This document shows, piece after piece, positions 8,068-15,460 of a stretch of 58,768 nt of DNA. The position numbers and the translations under genes are program-made. The DNA lies in NCBI GenBank assembly GCA_902790465.1, contig CADASF010000004.1, forward strand, positions 1-58,768, in the 5' to 3' direction. Every line of letters starts with the position of its first letter. The first letter of the stretch is position 1. The notes under the pieces are model-generated. The model did no database searches, was not told the DNA's origin, and saw only the letters and a list, made by a program, of their open reading frames with translations. Source of the DNA: an uncultured bacterium. GTDB lineage: Bacteria > Vulcanimicrobiota > CADAWZ01.

Positions 8068-9945
8068 ATGTATAGACAAAAAATAGAATTAATACTCAGA
8101 GAAGCTATAAAATTAGCTTTCCCAAATAAAGATACTGAAGTTTTTTTTCCAGTTCCTCTTGATGTATCTTCTGAAAAAGATATGGGGGATTATTCATCAT
8201 CTATTGCAATAAAAATTGCAAATATTTGGGAGACAGATCCAGTTCTTATAGCTTCTTCTATTATAAATGCGATAGATCATATACCTCCTTTTTGTAGAAG
8301 TATAAAAAATTCATCAAATGGCTTTATAAATATAACACTTAGTAAAGATGCTGTTTTTTATGCTATAATGTCTGTCATGAGGGAGAGGTTTGCTTATCTT
8401 CATTCAATAGGAAAACAAAAAAAGGTACTTGTTGTTTTAGGAAATACATCTTCTTTGATTTCAATGAATGTTGATGATGGCAGAAAAGTTATTTTTGGCA
8501 ATTTTTTGAAAAATATTTTTTCTTTTTCAGGATATAAAGCTTCTTGTGAAGTTGAACAATTTGATACAGGAGAAACACTTTGGCTTATTGCTTCTTCTGT
8601 TGAACAGAGATACAGAGAAATTTTAGGAGATGAGCCCGCAGGAAAAAAATTTAATTTTAGAGGTCAGGTAATAGTAGAAACAGCAAGAAAGATAATTGAG
8701 GAATATTTTGCTGAATGGTTATTTGCTGATAGACCAGGTAGAATATCTGTTTTAAAAGATATAATTCCTAAGATTATTTCTGAAAATATTTCTTCAAAAT
8801 CCAAAGATATTGGTGTTAATTTTCGAAAGATGATTCGTTCTTCTTCTTTTGAGGGAAAACGAGGTATATATGAGGAACTATACAAAAAATTTTTAGAAGC
8901 TGACTTATTATATGAAGAAGATGTCATACCTATAAATCATTGGATTTGTTCACATGATGAAGATATAAAGCCAACAAAGGCAACGACTGAAAAAACTGCG
9001 AGAAAACTTTCTTGGGAACAGTTTTTGAAATTATATGTGTTTTGGGATTCACCTAATAATACAGATAAAAAAAATAGAAATTTTAATTTTTTAAAAGAAG
9101 AAGATTCACTTGTATATCCCATAAAAAAGCAAGTTTGGCTTAAAAGTACATCTTTTGGAGATTTCAGCGATCGTCTCATATATTTGCCAGAGAATGAACC
9201 ATCTGAATATTTTGAAGAATTGGCATTTATTGTTTCTAAATTGCAAGATGGTATAGATTTGCTTCTGTTTTTGAAATCTCCTGAAGATGCTGTTGAATTT
9301 TATAATAAATATTCAATTGTGCTAAAGTTTTTAGGATTTGATGAGAAATTATTCGAAGTAGTTACTGTTGAGCGAACAGAAATAAAAAATTTTCAGAAGA
9401 CTGGAGATATTCAAAAGGGAGAATATGTTGATTTAAATGAGTTGAAAAATCTTATTAATTCAGATGAATATTATCTTCAAAATCTTAATAAAGCTCCTAA
9501 ATCTCTTTTGACTTTTGATTTAAAAAAAGTTGATATTTATAAAGAATCAGCAGAGCTTGCATTGTCAAGAATTAACTCTCTTTTTAAATCTTTTAAATCT
9601 CAAGGTTATAAAATTGATTCAGAAGATATTTTAAAAAATATTGATATAAATGAAATTAGATTATTAGAAGAAGATAGAGAATTTAATATAATTAAAAAGT
9701 TGGTTATATATCCTTCTATAGTATGTGATGCTTTAGACAGTAGAAATAGTGGACTTCTATTTAATTTTGCTGTCGATTTGATTGCTTCTTTTAATGATTA
9801 TTATGATGCTGTCAATATTTTGTCAGGAGAATCAAGAGTTATCTATGCCAGAATTGCGATGTTATCTGCTTTTAATATTGTTATGAGTAGGATTTTTTCA
9901 CTATTTTTAAAAATTGATTCTCATAAATTTCATAATTCTAAATGA
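8068..9945 (+). CDS. Degenerate arginyl-tRNA synthetase homologue (catalytic motifs lost)
   Basis: The 625-residue protein follows the ArgS layout. An Add1-like N-terminal domain carries KDMGDYSSSIAIKIA (near 38-52). A Rossmann core follows with VIFGNFLKNIFSFSGYKA (141-158), and the C-terminal anticodon-binding domain with DLIASFNDYYDAVNIL. The HIGH signature, normally HVGHxR before this core helix, is NVDDGR (134-139), so both histidines are gone. The KMSKR region reads KTGDIQKGEYVDLNEL. NDxGxQ is FDTGET. Without these motifs it should not form Arg-adenylate; a true argS must lie elsewhere. ATG 8068 follows the htrA stop by 4 bases. Possible roles: tRNA or amino-acid sensing, or protein binding. 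Confidence 0.75.
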   Translation: MYRQKIELILREAIKLAFPNKDTEVFFPVPLDVSSEKDMGDYSSSIAIKIANIWETDPVLIASSIINAIDHIPPFCRSIKNSSNGFINITLSKDAVFYAIMSVMRERFAYLHSIGKQKKVLVVLGNTSSLISMNVDDGRKVIFGNFLKNIFSFSGYKASCEVEQFDTGETLWLIASSVEQRYREILGDEPAGKKFNFRGQVIVETARKIIEEYFAEWLFADRPGRISVLKDIIPKIISENISSKSKDIGVNFRKMIRSSSFEGKRGIYEELYKKFLEADLLYEEDVIPINHWICSHDEDIKPTKATTEKTARKLSWEQFLKLYVFWDSPNNTDKKNRNFNFLKEEDSLVYPIKKQVWLKSTSFGDFSDRLIYLPENEPSEYFEELAFIVSKLQDGIDLLLFLKSPEDAVEFYNKYSIVLKFLGFDEKLFEVVTVERTEIKNFQKTGDIQKGEYVDLNELKNLINSDEYYLQNLNKAPKSLLTFDLKKVDIYKESAELALSRINSLFKSFKSQGYKIDSEDILKNIDINEIRLLEEDREFNIIKKLVIYPSIVCDALDSRNSGLLFNFAVDLIASFNDYYDAVNILSGESRVIYARIAMLSAFNIVMSRIFSLFLKIDSHKFHNSK

Positions 9946-9996
9946 AGCTATGTTCGGCTGCTAAAGACCGACCACTTTTGGGGCTCGAAAAATATA
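9946..9996 (+). ncRNA. Candidate structured RNA motif, copy 2
   Basis: Second copy of the motif at 41-100. TCGG 9954-9957 pairs with CCGA 9968-9971 around CTGCTAAAGA, and AGCT 9946-9949 can pair with GGCT 9982-9985 (one G-T pair) as the outer stem. GACCACTTTT and GGCTCGAAAAA are kept. It starts directly after the stop of the ArgS-like gene and lies 97 bases before the start of the small gene at 10084, almost the same spacing as copy 1. Confidence 0.5.
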
Positions 9997-10083
9997 AAAA
10001 CATTTAAAGAAGGAATTAATTTCTTAAAAGTCTAATGATAATTTTGAAATATCTATTCTTTTTGTTAAGGAAAGGGTTTACTT

Positions 10084-10332
10084 ATGGGAATAAAGACTTT
10101 TAAAGAGCGAGTACCTGTTATTCTTTTAACTGCCTCCTACAGGATAGAAGGAGATATGCATGTTGTTCCAGGTGGAAGAATGCTTGATGAAATAAACAAG
10201 GAAAGAGATTTTATACCTGTAACAAATGCGACTGTTTATGAATTAAATGGCGATACTCCTCTTGATTCATTAGATTTTATAACTATTAATAAAAATCAGA
10301 TAGTAATGGTTGCTCCGTCTGTAACTATTTAG
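10084..10332 (+). CDS. Small conserved-looking protein of unknown function
   Basis: An 82-residue soluble protein with a strong start: ATG 10084 after AAAGGG. It has no signal peptide or membrane segment and no Cys pairs. The sequence (KERVPVILLTASYRIEGDM, then RDFIPVTNATVYEL and a C-terminal INKNQIVMVAPS) reads as a compact all-beta fold of alternating strands. It resembles a family of small uncharacterised proteins I have seen without a firm function (possibly DUF6812), but I cannot confirm this. It is 13 bases ahead of the hydrolase at 10346 and downstream of RNA motif copy 2. Confidence 0.75.
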   Translation: MGIKTFKERVPVILLTASYRIEGDMHVVPGGRMLDEINKERDFIPVTNATVYELNGDTPLDSLDFITINKNQIVMVAPSVTI

Positions 10333-10345
10333 AAAGGAATTTGAT

Positions 10346-11026
10346 ATGCCTAATATAAGATACTTGGGACATAGTTCATTTTATATTTCTTCTTCAAAGG
10401 GAACTGCCATTGTAACAGACCCATTTGGTAAGACGATGCCTTATACTTTTCCTATGATTTCGGCAGATATAATTTTACAGAGCCATGAGCATGCAGATCA
10501 CAACGCTTATTGGAGAGTCGGTGGAAATCCACAGGTTTTAAAAAGAACAAGTGATTATATTGCTGAATTTGAGGCAAATGTACAGAGAACAGGTGAAAAT
10601 TTTGTTTTTAAGGCTTTTCCGTCATATCATGATAAATTTATTGGAAAAAAGAAAGGTCCTAATACCATTTTTATGTGGTATATGGATGGTTTAAAATTTT
10701 GTTTTCTCGGTGATTTGGGTCATATTTTATCTGAAAAAGAAGTTGAATGGCTTGGTGAAATTGATGTTCTCTTTTGTCCTGTTGGTGGTGGTACTGTTTT
10801 GACTTCTTCTGATGCTGTTCTTGTTATCAACCAGCTGAAAGCAAAGATTATATTTCCTATGCACTATAAAACAAAACTTACTGAATATATATCTTGGCTT
10901 GAAGAACCTCTTGAGAATTTTACAAATAAGATGGGAAATGTTGAAACTCTCTATGCTTTGGCAACACAAGTTGATTGTAATCATCTTCCAAAATCTCCAG
11001 TTGTCAAGATTCTTGAAATGGGTTAA
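10346..11026 (+). CDS. Metallo-beta-lactamase-fold hydrolase (UlaG-like)
   Basis: A 226-residue metal-dependent hydrolase. The opening NIRYLGHSSFYI and the metal-binding HEHADHN near residue 50 are typical of the UlaG/YtnP-like branch (Lactamase_B_3). Further ligands are suggested by SYHDKF, the LGDLGH segment near residue 130 and PMHYKT near residue 172. Substrates of this branch are diverse (lactones, phosphodiesters, RNA), so the reaction cannot be given. The gene follows 10084 by 13 bases with an AAAGGAATTTG site and is followed by a strong terminator, so the two form a small operon. Confidence 0.88.
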   Translation: MPNIRYLGHSSFYISSSKGTAIVTDPFGKTMPYTFPMISADIILQSHEHADHNAYWRVGGNPQVLKRTSDYIAEFEANVQRTGENFVFKAFPSYHDKFIGKKKGPNTIFMWYMDGLKFCFLGDLGHILSEKEVEWLGEIDVLFCPVGGGTVLTSSDAVLVINQLKAKIIFPMHYKTKLTEYISWLEEPLENFTNKMGNVETLYALATQVDCNHLPKSPVVKILEMG

Positions 11027-11039
11027 TTTCTTCAACATA

Positions 11040-11076
11040 AAAAAATAGCTTGTAAATATTTACAAGCTATTTTTTT
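11040..11076. terminator. Bidirectional intrinsic terminator
   Basis: The near-perfect palindrome AAAAATAGCTTGTAAA / TTTACAAGCTATTTTT separates the converging genes at 11026 (plus) and 11079 (minus), with T runs on both strands. Confidence 0.9.
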
Positions 11077-11078
11077 TA

Positions 11079-13190
11079 CTAATAATCTGTAGACCTTTGT
11101 TGAGTGAATCCACCAGATTCAGATGTACTACTTGATGAACTACTACTTGACGAGCTCCCTGAAGAATAACTCGATGAAGTACCACTTGATCTACTCGGTG
11201 GCGTGTAACTTGATGAACCTGAAGAATAACTCGAAGAACTTGAAGAACTTCTTTTTGGTGGTGTATAACTTGACGAACCTGAAGAATAATTCGACGAACT
11301 CGATGAGCTTCTCGGTGGTGGTGTATAGTTGTAAGAACCAGACGAATAGTTAGAGCTTCTACTCGATGAACTTTTTGTACTATTTGATGAGCTCGATTTG
11401 GTTGATGAACTGCTTGATGTTGTCTGTTTCTTTGGTATATTTTTTAATTTTATTTTTAAAATTTCATAAGGTTGTTTTGGATTTGTTTTTGGAATTTTAT
11501 ATATAACACTTACTTCTGAACCAACTTTTAATCCTTCTGGCAATCCTTCTTTTCCAGGTTTTATTTTTACATATCCACCTGTCTCTGATTTTAATATAAG
11601 GTGTTTAGAATTTCCAATTTTTTCAACTGCTGAAATTTTACCTTTTGCACTCTGTTCTGTATATGCAATAACTGGTTTTACTTCTTTTTTCTCTTTTTCT
11701 TTTATCTGTTCAGCCGTCTTTTGAGCATTTATTTTTTCTTGCTCTTGTTTTTGGATTTTCTCAGGAGTTGTCATCCAATAACTTTTTGTTGCATATAATC
11801 CATAACCTATGAGTCCTATTATTATAACGATTAAAAAGATAACAAATGCACAACCCCAATTAAAAGGTTTTACTTCTTTTACTTCCTTTGGCTTTTCTTC
11901 TTCTTTTTTGGTTGGTTGAGTAATTTCTATATTTTTCTCTTTTAGATATTTGTCTAGATCTGATTTATTTAGTTTTCTTGTTGCTTCATGTGATGCTTCT
12001 TCAGAGCTTTTTCTGAGTGAGCCGTCAGATTTTATTCCTTCTGCAATGCCACTTGAACCAAGCAGTTTTTCTGTTTGTAGAGGCATATTTTCAGGACTAA
12101 ATCTATTTGTTATTTCTGATTTTCTTTGAGAAGATATTGAGTCTTCTTTATTTTCTATTTCACTTTCACTTGTTTTCCTTTTGTTATAAACTTGTCTTGG
12201 AAGATAGATTGTTTTATCTTCTTCAGTTTCTTCATCTTCTTCTGAATTTGTTGAAGATTCCTCCTCATCGTCATCATTATTATATCTATCTTCTTCACCT
12301 GTCATTTCAGGAAATTCAGTATTTGGTTTTAAAAGAGGATAATGTCCATTAAGACCATTTTTATTTAGATAGTCGATTATTTCCTCTACATTTTGGAAAC
12401 GATCAGCAGGCTTTAATTGAACCATTTTTTCAATCATGGCCTGTATTGTATTTCCTGCTGTTGGATTTATATTTTTTACATGTTCAAGTTTTCCACCACT
12501 CAATATTCTGTCAACAGAATCAGGCAAAATTTGACCTGTAAGGAGGTAGTATATAGTTACACCAAAGGCATAAATATCAGAACGTTTATCTGTTCCTGCT
12601 GCTCCGTACTGCTCAGGAGGAGCAAAACCACTTGAACCAGAGCCTTTTATTTTTGCCATTGTTCGGCTTGCATTTCCCTGTTCAAAAACTTTTGCTATTC
12701 CAAAGTCTATTATTTTTATTTTGCCGTCTTTATTGAGCATTATATTTGACGGTTTTAAATCTCTTAAAATAACAGGTTCAGGAAGGTTATGTAGATATTT
12801 TAAAATATCTGTAATTTGCCATACTATCCCTAATACTTGATCTTGTGTTAAAAGAGAGGGGGAATTTACTACAAAATCTTCAAGTGTATCACCTGCAACA
12901 TATTCCATTGCAAGATAGTGCTTTCCCTCTAATTCAAATGTTTCAAGAACATACGGAACACCTGGGTGATCAAGTTTACTTAGAGTTACAGCTTCATTCA
13001 TAAATTGAGCTGTTATTTTATCTTTTGATTCTGGATCTAAATACTGGTCTTGCATTTCCTTTAGAGCACATTCTTTGTTGTGATATATAGAAAATGCTTT
13101 ATAGACAAATGCCATTCCCCCTTTGCCTATTTTTTGGAGAATTTTATATTTTCCGCAAAGAGTCATGCCAGGTTGTAAAGAACTCTGCAT
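11079..13190 (-). CDS. PknB-type Ser/Thr protein kinase with Ser-rich extracytoplasmic tail
   Basis: A 703-residue Hanks-type kinase. The glycine loop is GKGGMAFVYKA, the ATP lysine sits in CALKE (Lys44), the catalytic loop is LRDLKPSNIML (Asp144; Leu replaces the His of HRD), then DFG at Asp162 and APPEQYG. An acidic linker (about 300-440) leads to one membrane helix near 450-470. Beyond it comes a small basic domain and a last 110 residues of about four Ser/Tyr/Gly units of the type YSSGSSSYTPP, coded by imperfect DNA repeats at about 11140-11400. The tail is probably outside the cell membrane. ATG 13190 follows AAGGAG at 8 bases. It is cotranscribed with 13203-13718. Confidence 0.93.
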   Translation of the reverse strand: MQSSLQPGMTLCGKYKILQKIGKGGMAFVYKAFSIYHNKECALKEMQDQYLDPESKDKITAQFMNEAVTLSKLDHPGVPYVLETFELEGKHYLAMEYVAGDTLEDFVVNSPSLLTQDQVLGIVWQITDILKYLHNLPEPVILRDLKPSNIMLNKDGKIKIIDFGIAKVFEQGNASRTMAKIKGSGSSGFAPPEQYGAAGTDKRSDIYAFGVTIYYLLTGQILPDSVDRILSGGKLEHVKNINPTAGNTIQAMIEKMVQLKPADRFQNVEEIIDYLNKNGLNGHYPLLKPNTEFPEMTGEEDRYNNDDDEEESSTNSEEDEETEEDKTIYLPRQVYNKRKTSESEIENKEDSISSQRKSEITNRFSPENMPLQTEKLLGSSGIAEGIKSDGSLRKSSEEASHEATRKLNKSDLDKYLKEKNIEITQPTKKEEEKPKEVKEVKPFNWGCAFVIFLIVIIIGLIGYGLYATKSYWMTTPEKIQKQEQEKINAQKTAEQIKEKEKKEVKPVIAYTEQSAKGKISAVEKIGNSKHLILKSETGGYVKIKPGKEGLPEGLKVGSEVSVIYKIPKTNPKQPYEILKIKLKNIPKKQTTSSSSSTKSSSSNSTKSSSSRSSNYSSGSYNYTPPPRSSSSSSNYSSGSSSYTPPKRSSSSSSSYSSGSSSYTPPSRSSGTSSSYSSGSSSSSSSSSSTSESGGFTQQRSTDY

Positions 13191-13202
13191 CACAATCACT
13201 CC

Positions 13203-13718
13203 TTAAATTGTTTCACTATCTGTCTTTTCGTTTTGTTTTTCAAATGTCTTATTGACATGTTTAGAATTGTCTGAATTACAGCAAATACATTTTTTTGTTG
13301 AGGCATCAATAGCTTCTCCGCAATCTTGACAAGTCCATCTTTTTTCCATCAATGAATACCATTTGTCAGCTCCTAAATTTTTGTATTCATCAAGTTGTTT
13401 TAGAAGTGTTCCAGAATATAGATCGGACATATCTTTTATTCTTTTACATGTTTTTAATTCTTCACAAGATGAACAATTTTCATGTCCTTTGCTTGAAGCA
13501 CATTTTCTTAGATTACATCTGAATGCCCAAGAATGTCTGTCTTTTATAGAATCTTTACATCCTGGACATTGTATGTCATTTATACTTATTGTTTTTCCCA
13601 TTTGAGAAGATAGGGAAGATGACAATTTCTTTTGATATTCTATTCCTTTTTTTTGGGCTGTCATGATAGGGCAAGAACCACAATAATTTCCACAAGCCCC
13701 AATATATGATTTATTCAA
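13203..13718 (-). CDS. DUF3795 Cys-rich protein
   Basis: A Cys-rich protein matching the DUF3795 pattern: YIGACGNYCGSCP at the N-terminus, QCPGCKD near residue 65, NLRKCASSKG and CSSCEELKTCKR. A C-terminal zinc ribbon (CQDCGEAI...CICC) is added. Family members may bind metal or Fe-S, but no activity is established. I place the start at TTG 13718, since AGAGGAG lies 8 bases upstream and the product then begins right at the domain; a TTG at 13772 would add 18 residues. The gene ends 12 bases before the kinase start, so it is the first gene of that operon. Confidence 0.8.
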   Translation of the reverse strand: MNKSYIGACGNYCGSCPIMTAQKKGIEYQKKLSSSLSSQMGKTISINDIQCPGCKDSIKDRHSWAFRCNLRKCASSKGHENCSSCEELKTCKRIKDMSDLYSGTLLKQLDEYKNLGADKWYSLMEKRWTCQDCGEAIDASTKKCICCNSDNSKHVNKTFEKQNEKTDSETI

Positions 13719-13904
13719 AATTTTTTCTCCTCTAATAATCCTTTTTTTTAGAAATTCTTTTGATTTTGCCAATAATCCTCTAAAGGAAGAAAGTTATAAT
13801 ATATAGAAGAATAATATTTCAAATTTAATAAAAAAGAAGTATTTATATTTTTTATAGGATATTAGGCACATTTTGTTATTTTGTGCCATTTGGAGGTCGT
13901 TTTT

Positions 13905-15443
13905 ATGAATTTACTTGCAACTGTAAGCCCTCTTGAAGATGTAAAAGCTGAAATGCTTTTGGTTACTGTTTTTCAGGGCGAAAAGGAATTGACAGGTCGT
14001 CTTGCATGGCTTGATAGAATTTTAGGTGGACAGATTGGCAGACTTCTTTCCACTGGTGAAGTAAGAGGACAATATAAAGAATTTTCAACTCTTCATGTTA
14101 CAGGAATAGGTGCAAAGAGAGTTCTTTTAATAGGTCTTGGCAAAAAAGAAGATTTGAATTTAGACAAAATTCGCAGTGTTGTCGCTATAGCTGCAAGAAA
14201 TTGTCGCAGAATACATGCAAAATCTCTTGCTGTTGATAGTTTCACTACTTATGGGATCGATCCAAGAGAAAGTGCAAAGGCAATAGCTGAAGGTGTTGTT
14301 CTCGGTCTTTATAAATTCACAAAATATATGAGTGAAAAGACTGCAGAAAAATATAAAGATAAAATTGAAGAATTGACAATAGCAGATAGTTCTTCTGATA
14401 ATATCGAAGAATTGAGAGCAGGATTTTCTGAAGGTTACACTGTAGCATGTAACACAAATTTTGTAAGAGATCTTGTGAATGAACCTGCAAGTTATATGAC
14501 ACCTGAAATGTTTGTTGAGACAGCTTGTCAGAAAATGAAAGATTTAAATGTTACAATAAATATTTTGGATGAAAATGATATACTAAAAGAGGGAATGGGA
14601 GCATTTTATGCTGTTGGTAGATCGGCAAATTGTGCACCTCCTCGTATGCTTGAAATTGCTTATGAAGGCAATCCTAATGGTCCTTGGGTTGGACTTGTTG
14701 GAAAAGGAATAACATTTGATTCAGGTGGTTATGACTTAAAACCCCCGAGTTCTATGGAGAGAATGCACTGTGATATGGGCGGAGCAGGTGCAGTTCTTGG
14801 AGCAATAAAAAGTGTTGCAGAACTAGGTCTTAAAGTAAATTGCCGTGCTGTTATGCCACTTGCAGAAAATATGGTTGCAGGAAATTCATATAAACCTGGT
14901 GATATTGTAAAATCACTTGAGGGAAAAACTATTGAAATTATAAGTACAGATGCAGAAGGAAGACTTCTTCTCGCTGACGCACTTACTTGGATTCGCAAAA
15001 AAGGTGTAGAATATCTAATTGATATTGCTACTTTGACAGGTGCTGTTGTAATTGCTCTTGGAAACCAACTTTCTGGCATTATGGGTACAGATTCTGTTTT
15101 GGTGAATGCAATAAAAGAATCTGGAGAAAAATGTGGTGAGAGAGTTTGGGAATTGCCTTTATATAAAGAATTTGCAATGCAAATAAAGAGTGATGTTGCT
15201 GATTTACAAAATAGCGGCGGAAGAGGAGCAGGAACAATTACAGCAGGAATGTTCTTGAAAGAGTTTGTTGGTGAAGCAAAATGGGCTCATATTGATATCG
15301 CTGGAACATCTACAACGAATGCTTCAATTCATCAGTATATTAAAAATCCTTATGTTCCCAAAGAGGGAGCTACTGCTGTTGGAGTTAGACTTCTTTATCA
15401 GTTCCTTGCAGATTATGCAAAGTCTAATTCTAAACTTTCATAA
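13905..15443 (+). CDS. pepA: Leucyl aminopeptidase (M17, PepA)
   Basis: A 512-residue M17 aminopeptidase that removes N-terminal residues from peptides in the cytoplasm as a hexamer. The two-metal centre is seen in GKGITFDSGGYDLKP near residue 275 and STDAEGRLLLADAL near residue 350. The N-terminal 160 residues are the usual macrodomain-like part. ATG 13905 has TTTGGAGGTCG just upstream; an earlier in-frame start at 13881 lacks a site. The next gene begins 17 bases later, pairing a cytoplasmic peptidase with an exported amidohydrolase. Confidence 0.95.
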   Translation: MNLLATVSPLEDVKAEMLLVTVFQGEKELTGRLAWLDRILGGQIGRLLSTGEVRGQYKEFSTLHVTGIGAKRVLLIGLGKKEDLNLDKIRSVVAIAARNCRRIHAKSLAVDSFTTYGIDPRESAKAIAEGVVLGLYKFTKYMSEKTAEKYKDKIEELTIADSSSDNIEELRAGFSEGYTVACNTNFVRDLVNEPASYMTPEMFVETACQKMKDLNVTINILDENDILKEGMGAFYAVGRSANCAPPRMLEIAYEGNPNGPWVGLVGKGITFDSGGYDLKPPSSMERMHCDMGGAGAVLGAIKSVAELGLKVNCRAVMPLAENMVAGNSYKPGDIVKSLEGKTIEIISTDAEGRLLLADALTWIRKKGVEYLIDIATLTGAVVIALGNQLSGIMGTDSVLVNAIKESGEKCGERVWELPLYKEFAMQIKSDVADLQNSGGRGAGTITAGMFLKEFVGEAKWAHIDIAGTSTTNASIHQYIKNPYVPKEGATAVGVRLLYQFLADYAKSNSKLS

Positions 15444-15460
15444 AAAAGAGAGGAGAAAAT

